From NCBI RefSeq assembly GCF_027409185.1, contig NC_084470.1, positions 36,383,001 through 36,447,000 of the forward strand: 64,000 bases of DNA. Reading direction: 5' to 3'. Within the stretch, counting starts at the first letter, position 1. Every line of letters begins with the position of its first letter. The position numbers were made by a program, and so were the translations under genes. The stretch comes from Cynocephalus volans (taxonomy: Eukaryota; Chordata; Mammalia; Dermoptera; Cynocephalidae). The notes under the pieces were generated by a model. That model searched no databases, was not told the origin of the DNA, and saw only the letters and a list, made by a program, of their open reading frames with translations. Below are positions 27,310 to 38,900 of the stretch, in pieces.

Positions 27310-27609
27310 CTATCCAAGCTTTATTTTACTGTTTTGACAAGTGCAACATAAATAACAGAGGTGCTAATTTCAGGGACAGGCTTCAAACAATGAGAATGAG
27401 AATATATTATTTCATATCAGGCAATAATAAACTTAGCCCAACTGAATAATTTAATTATAACCTAAAGTGCATTGAATTACTACCTTAAGGGTTTCCTACG
27501 GAACAAAGGTATATACAAATGGCCTATTTTAAACACTAATCTTACCCCATGTTCACAGACACTTAAAAGGCCATCACCAATCAACAAACAATTGTGGAAT
27601 TACTGATTT
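27310..27609 (-). other. NKIRAS1: NKIRAS1 3' UTR (probable)
   Basis: Minus-strand sequence after the NKIRAS1 stop. A minus-strand AATAAA lies at 27325-27320 (plus-strand tttatt), giving a UTR of about 290-310 bases that would end almost exactly at the MaLR LTR. A longer form reading into the LTR cannot be excluded. Confidence 0.5.
27320..27325 (-). terminator. Candidate NKIRAS1 polyadenylation signal
   Basis: AATAAA on the minus strand, about 285 bases after the stop codon; it is the clear canonical hexamer I see before the LTR. Confidence 0.45.
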
Positions 27610-27852
27610 TTAGTTCTCGGAGCTAGAGTTCCCTTTGTTTTTCCTCCCAGGCAAAGGAAAGCCTGATTTGCTCTGGGGTTGGGAAAGTTTACTGGCTAAT
27701 AAAGTGAATGGTTCAATCAGAGTTTTCCGATCTGTAACAGTTACCTCCCACAGTCTCACTTTCTCACTTTTTGCCCACTGCTGTGCCACTTCAGCATCCA
27801 CTTGTCTCTGCTCAGAAAGGTCGATCTTGTTTCCTAATACAACAATTGCTAC
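27610..27852 (-). CDS. NKIRAS1: NKIRAS1 last coding exon (residues 113-192)
   Basis: Minus-strand acceptor ctttcag ends at 27853; exon starts GTAGCAATTGTT (VAIV) and ends GAGAAC TAA at 27610. It encodes the NKID guanine-recognition motif and the polar C-terminal tail. Confidence 0.95.
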   Translation of the reverse strand, partial: VAIVVLGNKIDLSEQRQVDAEVAQQWAKSEKVRLWEVTVTDRKTLIEPFTLLASKLSQPQSKSGFPLPGRKNKGNSSSEN

Positions 27853-30800
27853 CTGAAAGAAAATGGATTAAAAAGGTCATACTAGTAATTTGCCAACATC
27901 AGTTCCTAGGCAAAATAGAGAAATATGGAAAACTGTTCCATTTAACAAACTGCTTTATTAAACTGATTCTCAGACGTGACTGGAATGATGATAATAGGAC
28001 ATCACCTCCCTCTTCCTTAATGCTTTTTTGCTAAAAATGCAGATGTTCTACAGGTTGCTCACTATAAAAATTTTTAATTAACAGTGAAGTTACTCTTAGG
28101 TATAACTGAAAGATATATTTGGAAAATTAATATTTAGGATACAGATAATGGGTTCAATGTTTAATTTGGGAGATTTGGGAAATTTCCAATACAGTACCTC
28201 AAAATAAAACATGACAACTGGAGCTGTGAGAATTCTGTACCCCTAGAACCTAAGTTCCACAAGAATAGGAATGTTGGTTTTGTTCATGTTATTCCCAATC
28301 CTAGAAAAGTGCCTGCTAAATATCTGTTGAATGTATGAGCCAACTGAAACATTTTATACTAAATACAAGTTAATCATTCATTTAAACTTGAATGCAAACA
28401 GCAAGCACTATTTGAGTTGACCAGAACACAGCAGTCACAACAAAGCCCAGGAGGAGGGGGAAAAATGTTTAGATAGTGATTCTAAAGAAGACCAAACAGG
28501 ATGATGGAACAACGGAGGAAGGACAGCGAGAACTGTCAGAGAAGGCACCTCTGAGGAGCAGCACTGAACTAATAAGACTTCTGAACCATCTCTATGTACC
28601 TTCCTGCCTCTAAGTAGATAGAGCTCCCTATGCTCCAGGGTAAGGCCATGCCTACCAGGCAGGATGGAGGAGTGGAGCCCAGAGCTCTGGTTTCCTTGGT
28701 AAATCTTGTCCTCCATCTCAAAACAGGAGCTATCCCCCTTTGAGCCTTCCTGTCATTCATCACCCAGATTTTCATCTTTGTGTTCATACCCCTAGTCTTA
28801 CCTCCATCTCCTTCTCCTCCCCAACTGCAGAAATTCTTCCATTTTGCCCCCTAGAATTCAGCAAGACCCCACCCTGCCATGTCCCCCACCCTCTGCTTTG
28901 AACATTCCATTTATTTTCTTGCCTAGCTGGAGCCCGGCTCAGCCCCACAATCCTGCGGTCAGTCCCCTCCTACCACTATCACTGGGAAGGAGGGTTGGGT
29001 GTGTTAAGGTGTCCTCTTTGTCCCTCAATGCTGCCTCCAACAGTGTCCCTCCCTAAAAACCCCTGCGGAAGGCTGGTGCTATTAGTGCACTGTACCTACT
29101 AACCATCCCCTGTTGCTGCTCATCACAGCTGTAGCTCATGGTAACCCTCCTCCCCCACCATGGTCATAATTCCTGGTAATTTCACTAGCCATGTGGATGA
29201 TGCTTCCAGTCACTGGGTTTCTAAGTGCTTTGACTTCTCAATGATCTTACCTCGGCCATTCACTCCCATGGTCACATCACAGACCTAAGCATTATAACTG
29301 CTCCCCTCTGTGATCTCAATTCCAAGCACACCACTCTGACCTCTACCTTCCAAGCCAGGCCTAACATACCAACTGCAACATTTCTAAATACAAGGTCACA
29401 CAATCCATCAGCTCTCCTACCTTTATCACTGCCCTTCCACCCCACTCATGTCCACAGTTCCTTCTCACCTAGCTTACATTCTTTTTATTCACCACTCCCT
29501 TGCCCCCGTTATTCCATTATTCACCTGGCAAAAGCCTTCCCTTGTTAAATTTAACTCCTAACCAGATTCTGTGCCTATACCACTTAGCTGAGTGTGGCTG
29601 GAGAAAAACAACCCTGCTGGATTGTCCCAATTCATAACCACTGACCTCAAATGACCTAGTGTTCTTCAGCAAATATACTACACTTTCTCCATTTACTCTG
29701 TAATGAGACAACATCTCATACCTTGGCCATCTTCTCCAAGCTGCAACATCTCCTCTTCCTTCCCCACCTTCCTCTCAGCTGAGCTGATGACCATACTATT
29801 TCAGTAAAAAGACTAGCGACTTCCACATGCTTCTACCACCACATCTAACAAGCTACCATCTTCCAAGGCCATTTCACTCTGCTCTAGAAACCAACCTCTC
29901 ATAGTTGGACAAGGATATCACTCCAGCAATTATTCCCCCTCATCAATTTTCTACTCTCTGTTGAATGACTGCCATTAGCATACAAACACAATGTTATCTC
30001 TCATCTAAATAAAACAAACCTCCAGCCAGCCACTAAAAGTAAGTAAATAAACAAAACAAACCTTTTTATACCACATCCTTCTCTAGTCCTTGAGAAGGAC
30101 TTAATAGGAGAACAAAATTACATCGAAAAAACAAAGTAGACCAGTGTCACTAGAGTACAGTGAGAGAGGAGCAGAATGAGAAAGATAAGATGAAAAGGAT
30201 CAGCAGGGGCCAAGTCATCGTGTGTCTTTATAGACCATAGTAAGGCACGTGGATCTTATCTGTACGTGGTAAATGGGTAAAATCCAGTAATTACTCAGGT
30301 TTTTTTTTTTCTTTTTTGTAAGGCTGAAGACAAAAATCCTATTTAGCCAAGAAGACAATAAAAAGACAAAGGAAACAGTGATCCCAAACAAATGAAACAA
30401 ACCATGTAGTACTTGAGATATGGAGTCATTAAATCCAACTTGTACTTGGTAACAAGCAAAAGGCAAAGAGGCAAATGCTGGTTCTGATTGAACTCAATCA
30501 GTCCTACATTCCCTTGGCTAAGAAAAAAGATTATGAAGGTTACAGATACTTAGAACACAATACAATGGTTTCTAAATATTTAAACTACCCAAAGGTCCAT
30601 GCTACCATTTAAATAGTATTATAATTCACATTTGACATTTTTAACATACCCATTTACCTCTTTTTTGTCTTTGAACTTATCGATTTCTTTCTTCAGTAGC
30701 TCCACTCTTTGAAAGGATTCAAGGTTATTCACACTGTACACGAGAACAAAGCCATCAGCAAATGAAAAATAATGCTTTGGCAGCTCCACGCCTTCCTGTA

Positions 30801-32868
30801 GGCCTCTGGTGTCATAAAGATGGAGTTGTTCCTTTACTCCCCGATCCGTTTCCACCGAAGCCATGTATACATCTTCCATTGTTTCACAATCTTCTGTTCC
30901 TATGATTAAGAGGAAATTACTCTTGGATAAGCCAGTACTGATTGCTCAGTATTTTCTTGCCCTTTAGAAGTTGGCTTTCTAGGTTCCCTATTTACCACGT
31001 ATAATAATCACATTTCTATTTTACTAATTTCTTTAAAATGAAAAGTAGTTGTTATAGTAAATGAACAAAGTGCTTTTAAAAAATATTTCCTCTGTATAAA
31101 AATAAAAGTAGTAATAAAAATTTGGCAATGAGATTTACTATTAAACTATATTTTTAAGGGGCCAGCCCGTGGCTCACTTAGGAGAGTGTGGTGCTGATAA
31201 CAACAAGGCCACAGGTTCGGATCCCTATATAGGGCTGGCCAGTTAGCTCACTTGGGAGAGCGTGGTGCTGACACCAAGTCAAGGGTTAAGATCCCCTTAC
31301 CAGTCATCTTAAACAAAACAAAACAAAACTATATCTTTATAGTTTAAAAAAGTAACTATTACAAGAGTCAAAACTTAATACCTACCAGCCATCTGCCAAA
31401 AAACCAAAACCCAACCAAACAAAAGAATTTAATACCTAAATTGGAGACCTAAAGGCTAATTTAAAAAGTAGCTTCAACAACGAAATAGTCCCCTTTTCTT
31501 CTCCATCTGAACCAAGGAGAGGACCTGGGGGAAATTTGCTGCTTTTTTCTGTAGAACTTCTACTATTTCCAGAGTCTGTTTAAGGAACTTATAAATTTAT
31601 ATGTCCTGTCTGGGCCTGACCACCAGGCCTCTAATTTCCAAGCATCTACTGGGCACTTCTATATGAATGTCCCACAAACACTTCAAATTAAAAACTTGTC
31701 TTCCCTCCCCACACCTGTCCCTCCTCCTTACTTTCTCTCCTCAATCACCATCTACCTGGGCAGTCTTCAGAGTTCTTGTTGAACAAGAGAAGTGTGGGAG
31801 AAAATTACCACAAACCAGCCACTCTAGTGCTGAAACATCTGCTCAGTCCTCTTCCTCCTTTTATTCCCATGGGCTTGTTATCTTCACCTAAACTCCCGCT
31901 ATAGCTTGGTAACCACCTGGTAAACACCTCTAATCCTTTGAAGACTACTGAAATGTCTCTCATGATTATCCCCTTCCCCCCTTTCTGCTCCTACTGTGCC
32001 TTGTACAGGTAATACCATTTTATACTTCAAACTTCCCATATCTATCCCCTCCACCTACAGTGTAAATTCCTTTAGTCAGGACTGTGGTTAATGTATCTTT
32101 GTAGAACTGAGGACTAACAAATGGACTTAAATACAAAAAAGTATGTCCCAATTTCAGTCCCCTTCTTGCCAGTGATGTTTTAAAAATGCATTTTACCACT
32201 TTGCTCCATTTGTGCAAGTATGTCTCCTCAAGTAGTCTATAAGTTCCTTCCGAGAAAGAAACCATTCTGTATACACAGCAAATACAAGTAATCAATAATG
32301 CTTTGTTGATAAAGGAATTAGGGGGAGAAGATAAATGCTTGGAATTTTAATTAGTAGAGAGGCACATAAGATAGGTATGGTACAGTCCCAGTAACCACCA
32401 TCATATATAAATGTGTGCTATATCCAGAGGTAAAATCATATGGATAACATCCTATATTAAAAAAAAAAAAATCATAAAACAAAATAAATTTTTTTAAATG
32501 TTATGGTTATAGTTTTTGAAAACTCTGGTTATAGTTTTCCTAAACAACCTACATACTGTAGAATGATTTGTTCCAGATGCCTTAACATGAAATGTCTGTA
32601 AGTATTAAGTTAAATAAAATCTCCATAAGCATTAGATTAAAAGGAATAATCATGTAATGATATATTGGGTCATGAGAAACAAAAATTTCCTTTTTTTTTT
32701 TTTTGGCAGCCAGTACAGCAATCTGAACCCTTGACCTTGGTGTTTTCAGCACTATTTACTTTCATGAGCATAAATAACTAAGCGAAAATTTACTTTCATG
32801 AGTATAAATAACTCTTTACACTAAGGAATGTGTTTGATGGTTAGTAAGGGAAAATTATTCCTAAATTT

Positions 32869-32910
<42 letters not shown>

Positions 32911-35900
32911 TCCTGTCATAAATTAAGCTTTAAGGAAATTAAGTTATTCTATTAAGACACAAACTTATTGGGTTTTCATGACAAAGAAATTTGAAAGCAA
33001 AAACTACCAAGACTTTTTTGTCATGTGATGTTTTGTTTACCAAAAGCCAGTCACCTCCCCTTCATTAAGCTTAGGCTTTTTGATACTGTGTTACACTCTA
33101 TAAATCAACTGAAGTCATGACTCTTCCATTAGCTCTCTAGATCCCCTCTCACGCTCTGCTGCTGGGCAATCTCTCCCTCTCCCACACCAGCAGAAAGGGG
33201 AGCCATCTCTGGGAAGGGTAAAACAGAGGATGTCTGCACTGTGCAACAGAGGGCATGAGTTCTATAGTGTAAACGGGGCAATTAAGTGACTTGCCTGTGT
33301 GCACACATGTACACACACCAAATGTTGAACTCCCCCAAGCTCTCTTCCCCTTCTCTGCTCCCAAAACTAGCAGCAGGGCCATTATCCTCACATAGAGGAA
33401 TATGGACAGTGGAAAAGAAAAAATCCTGAATATACTGAGGTCTGGGGTTCCCCAACAAATGCCCCAATCACCTCACTGAAACTCAAAGTCAAGAACATTA
33501 TCCACATACTCAGAGTTTCCAATTAAGCTTTTCTTAATTATGAGCTGGTAACCAAGGTTTACCAGACACCTGAGGAAAACAGAGACCAAAAATCAGAAAA
33601 GAGCACTCAAAGGAAACAGACTATGCAAAGAAAAGAAAAACAAAAAAAACCTATCTAATATATCAAAGATATAAGATAGTATATCCACAAAATAAGAACA
33701 GAATGCTAAGAAATAAAACCTCAATAAAAGGGCTCAAAAAATAAAGATGAGGAAATCTCCCAAAAAGTAGAGTAAAAATATTGATGGAAACTGGGGAGGA
33801 GAAATAAGAAAATTAGAGGACCATTTCAAAATGGCCAGAATCCAAAAAGAGAGTTCCAGAAAGAGAAAACATAGAACAGAGAGGAGGGAAAGCATCAAGA
33901 AAATAAGTCAGAACTGAAGAACATGCATTTCCATATTGCAAGGGCCTACTGAGTGTCCAGTACAACAAATGAAAATAGACCATATTTCTATGACACATCA
34001 CTGTGAAATTTCAGAACACTGGTGTCTTAGTCCATTTGTGCTGCTATAACAAAATATACTGGATAATCTATAAACAAAAGAAATTTATTTCTCACAGTTC
34101 TGGAAGCTGGGAAGTCCAAGACCAAGGCACCAGCAGGTTTGGTGTCTGGTGAGAGGCCAGTCTCTGCTTCCAAGATGATGCCTTACTGTTACATGCTCAG
34201 CAGGGGTCAAACACTATGTCCTCACATGGCAAAAGACACAGAAGGGAAAGACAGCTCCTTTCAACCTCAAGCTCTGTTATAATTCCATGCATGAGGGCAG
34301 AACCCTCAAGACTTAAAGGCCACACCTCTTAACACTATTGCATTGGGGATTAAGTTTCAAAATGAATTTTGGAGGGGTCACCATCATTAAACCATAGCAA
34401 CCAGGGCAAAGAAGAGAGCCCATAAAAGTTTCCATTTACAAAATATCAAGAATCATAATGGCTCCCAGATTCTCAAAAGCAGCACTAGAAGAAAGAAGAC
34501 AAAAGAATCTGGTAAAGTTGAAGATACACACCCCCTATGAATCAGCAATTTCACTTCTAGATATATACCCCAGAATTTGCCACATAATAGACAGGAAACA
34601 TGTACAAGATTGCTCATAGTAGCATTATTTCTAATAGCCCCAAACTGGAAACAACCCAAATGTTTATCAAGATAGAAGAGATAAGGGCCGAGCCCGTGGC
34701 GCACTAGGGAGAGTGCGGCGCTGGGAGCGCGGCGACGCTCCCGCCGCGGGTTCGGATCCCATATAGGAATGGCCGGTGCGAGTGCCGGTCACGAAAAATA
34801 CAAAAAAAAAAAAAAAAAAAAAATTTAAAAAAAAATTTAAAAAAAAGAAAAAAAAGATAGAAGAGATAAATAAATTGAGGTAGTTTCATACCACAGACTA
34901 CTACAGGGCAATGAAAATTAACAAACCATAGCCACTACAACAAAATGGGTGAATCTTACAAATAAAAAGGTTGAGTGAAAGAAGCCAGACACTGAAGAAT
35001 TTATACAGTGTGATTCCATTCATATAAAGTGGATGTAAGGCAAAAGTAAACTATACCTTTTAGTGATAAATACATAGGTGAAAAAACCATAAAGAGAAGA
35101 AGGGAATGATTAACCAAAACTCAAGGGAAGGGAAGGACTGAGTTGTGACCAGATAGAGGAACATGGAGAGGCACTGGAGTGCCCTCAATGTTCTACTTTG
35201 TGACCTGCATGGAGATTACATGAAGGTTTATCTTATAATTATTCAATTAAACCATACATGTACTTTATATCCTTCTCCATATATATGGTGCATTTTATAA
35301 TAAAATAAGGAGAAAAGATGAGTTCTATACCCAACAAAATTATAATTCATGTGAGTGTAAAATAAAGACATTTTCAAACACACAAAGCATCAAAAAATGT
35401 ATCATGTATATTTTCTCAGGAAACTATGTGAGGAGACCCTCCATCAAAATTAGCATGTAATCACAGAAAGAGGAAGACATGAAATCCAGAAAACAGAACT
35501 AACACAGGAATGAAGTAAAGGGAATCACAAGGACAAGAGTAAATATTTCTATTCAGAAGTCCCAGGATCACTACTTTGCCTAAGGCATAGAGGGCACTTT
35601 GAGCGCTGTCATTATCCACCTGATACCCCATTCCACTGTACAACTTTTCAATCCCAGAAAAGTAGTGTACTGGAAGATGTGCTCCATTAATATAATCATA
35701 TAAACCGAGATCCAGGAAACAGGAAATCAAAACAGGAAGAAAGGTAAAGGGAAATTCCATGGTGATAGCAGGGCAACGGGCCTAGATAAAAGAACAGATA
35801 TCTCCTGGAAGGATACAGCCAAAAAAAAAAAAAAAAAAAAAAGATTACTGATGAAGTTGACCTCACAGGGCTGGCCCATGGCTCACTCGCGAGAGTGCGG

Positions 35901-38900
35901 TGCTGATAACACCAAGGCCCCGGGTTCGGATCCCATATAGGGATGGCCGGTTCGCTCACTGGCTGAGCGTGGTGCTGACAACACCAAGTCAAGGGTTAAG
36001 ATCCCCTTACCGGTCATCTTTAAAAAAAAAAAAAAAAAGAAGTTGACCTCACAGAAAATTGAGAAACATCTGGACAATGTGGAAAGAATTAGCAAAAGGT
36101 ATATACACAAAACTAGAGAAGTAACAGATAAAGCAAATATTAGCCTCCATAAAAACAAAAAGTAAGAAAAGAAACAATCACAGTACACTACATTGCTTAA
36201 CAGAGAGTATTTACATATGTCAGCAGTTCTTAAAAGTGTGGTCTACAGATCCCTTTAGATCTCCTTTCAGGGGGTCCACATGGGCAAAACTATTTTAATA
36301 ATAAATAAATTCTGAAACATTTGTCTTTTCCACTGTGTTGACATTTGTACTGATGGTGCAGAAGCAATGGTTGGGAAACTGCTGACACCTTAGTACAAAT
36401 CAAGACAGTGGCACCAACTGTATTAATAATCATTAGATTCTTCACCATCTGTACTTGCAGTTTTAAAAAAAGCCAGTTTCACTTCAGAATGTCCTTGAAG
36501 CATAAAAATTAATAATTTTATTAAATTTCAACCCCTGAGCATACATCTTTTTAATATTCTATGGGATTAAATGGGAAGTATGCATAAAGCATTTCTTCAT
36601 ACAATTATGGTAACTGAGGAAAACTCTTTTGTATTTGAGATGCAAGCTGAATCAGCCACTGTTTTTAAAAAGAAGGAATAACAAAAAAAGTATAGTCAAG
36701 ATATTTGACAGACATTTTCTCAAAAATTAAAAAAGGGAGCCTATCATTTCAAGGAAAATAACATTATTTGTTGTCAGTGATAAAATTTGAGCTTTCAAGC
36801 AAAAATTAGACTTCTAGGGCCTGGCTGGTTAGCTCAGTTGGTTAGAGCGTGGTGCTGATAACACCAAGATCCAAGGTTTGATCCCTGTACCAGCCAGCCA
36901 CCAAAAACAAACAAAAACAAACAACAAAAAAGATAAAAATTAGAACTATATCCATCACTATGAACTTGATAGCTTCCCAATACTGATGAGATTGGTGGTA
37001 ACATCAACAAATATGATTTGGAAGATCTTCTTACCTCAGCAAACCAATATTTTCCAAATGACCACTTACTGATGTTAAAAAATCATCTTTGAGTAAAAGA
37101 CCTATTTAAAGTGCAGATCGGGGCTTCTTGTCAAGATGGCAGAATAGACGGTCCCTAGCGTCACTCTCTCCCACAAATTTACAACTATTAAAAAGCAACA
37201 ACAGCCAATATGGGGCCGCTAGAGATCAGGGGAAGAGGAGGAGAAACCTGCGGAGTTTATGAAGGCAGGAGAAGCCAAGATAAGAGAAAGGACAGCTCCC
37301 ACCATTACGAGCCCCGGCTGCTTCAAGGCTGGAGCTGGTGAGCACACGGAGCAAGAGCTGGCAAAAGCCACAGTTGTGCCCTTCGGATGAAGTTGCCTTG
37401 AGGCTGCAGGGGAGAAGAGGGCCTTGGTGGCGCCAGGACAGCTAGACCACTAACAGGGTTCCCATGGACCCACATAGGAGCAAGGAGCCACAGACAACAG
37501 AAAAAAGGAACCACTCAGAGGCTGGTGAGTCATCACAAGGGACCAGCACACAGCCTATCCCATGGGAAGTGTTTGGATTGGGGGGGGTGGGGCAGACGGG
37601 CCACCAGGGGCACACTGGGGCACAGCATGGACAGCTGATCTGCCCTCCAATCAGCACAGGACCACTCAGTGGAGACTGGTCAGGAACATAGAACTACAAG
37701 GGGTACAGTTAGCTGAAAAGACTCAGGCCCAAGCCAGGGAGTGTGGAAGGCCAAGAGCCTCAGCCCCCCCCCCCCCCCCCCCCCCCCCCCCGGCATCTGC
37801 AACCAGCCCAGCAACGAACACCAGGCCACCGCAGGAAGCACTCCAGGCTTCTGAGCCAGGGCAGTGGGAGGCTGAGGGCTTTAGCCACACACCCCTGACA
37901 TCTGCACCTAGCTCAGTGACGACCCAGCTGCTGCTAGAAGTCCCCTGGTCTCCCCTGACAGAATGGCAGTGGGGGGGGGCATGGGCCTCAATCACGGTCC
38001 CCCTCCTTCCCCCTTTTCCCACCCTATTTCCCTTCCCCTATCCCTTCTCCTTCTCCCCCCACAACTGCTCCACGTCATCATCTTAGAATGAAGCATGGAG
38101 CTGGGGGAAGCTGAACCCAGCCACAACTATACAAGCTGCCACTACCACCCTGGGGCCCCAATGTGGGCCTGAGGTGTGGAGCTGAGGGAAGCCGAACCCA
38201 GCCGCAACTAGGCAAGCTGCTGTCACCACCCTGGGCCCTCCACAAAGCACACTCCAGAGTAAGAGAAGAAGCATCTGATTTATGATAATACGGGAGGACT
38301 TAATCAAACCTGTCTCAGTACTGGACAGACCATCTAGGCAACAAACCAACAGAGGAACAATTAATCTACCAGATGGAGAGAACAAATCCATGGTTATTAG
38401 ACGGAGGGAGGGGGAAGAGGAAGGGGAGAGATTGGATAAGGGGCATAAAGAATGATCTGTAACAATTAATACGCTAATGAAAAAATAATAAAAAAAATAA
38501 AGTGCAGATAGGTCAATTTTTATGTAACAAAGTACAAAAAGTGCACCAATATGGTTTCAGATTCCACATTACAATAATCTTTAAGTGACCATCACTTATT
38601 GAGCTTTAGTGAAATAACAAAGAAAAAATATCCACAGTTATCTGGAAAGGATATTAAAGTATTCCTCCTACCTTTCCAACTACATTCTGTGTGAGGCTGG
38701 ATTTTCATCATACATATTTCAACTAAAACAAAATATCACAACAGACTGAATACAAAAGCAAGTAGAGACAACAATCCAGCTGCCTTCTATTAAGTCGGAC
38801 ATGAGATGTTCAAAAACATAAAACCATGCCAGTTTTCTCAATTTTTTTAATAATATAATTATTTTTCATAAAGATGTTATTTAGGGCTGGCCCATGGCTC

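Larger units (their letters stand above)
33540..36130 (+). repeat. HAL1/L1-type LINE remnants, broken up by later insertions
   Basis: 33780-34020 ('aatccaaaaagagagttccagaaagagaaaac ... catttccatattgcaagggcctactgagtgtccag ... aaatttcagaacac') continues after an LTR at 34400 with 'agaatcataatggctcccagattctcaaaagcagcactagaag'. This is L1/HAL1 ORF1-region sequence. 34530-35300 is L1 3' sequence ('atcagcaatttcacttctagatatatacccc ... acaacccaaatgtttatcaa'), and 35330-35815 plus 36040-36100 again resembles HAL1. At least two LINE copies, one LTR and two SINEs are nested here. Confidence 0.55.
37119..38497 (+). mobile_element. Composite non-autonomous retroelement (L1-like 5' end, GC-rich repeats, A-rich 3' end)
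   Basis: A 1379 bp insert with an exact 12 bp target duplication taaagtgcagat (37107-37118 and 38498-38509). It opens 'cggggcttcttgtcaagatggcagaatagac', like an L1 5' UTR. The middle is GC-rich with tandem units: about 123 bp units near 37738 and 37861, and 81 bp units at 38097 and 38178. The last 110 bp (gagggagggggaagaggaag ... 'taatgaaaaaataataaaaaaa') looks like an L1 3' UTR with A-rich tail. No ORF1/ORF2 coding region is present. The 174-codon frame at 37562-38086 runs through repeats and a poly-C tract and I do not regard it as a gene. Confidence 0.75.

Noticed and set aside
36811-36934. Possible functional tRNA-Ile gene
   Set aside because: The unit has good A and B boxes but a decayed anticodon arm and acceptor stem, an A-rich tail and a target duplication. 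It is a SINE, as are all other tRNA-like sequences in this window.
37562-38086. 174-codon open frame rich in Pro/Gly
   Set aside because: It lies inside the composite retroelement, spans a 28 nt poly-C run and tandem repeats and has no family resemblance. GC-rich sequence without stops explains it.
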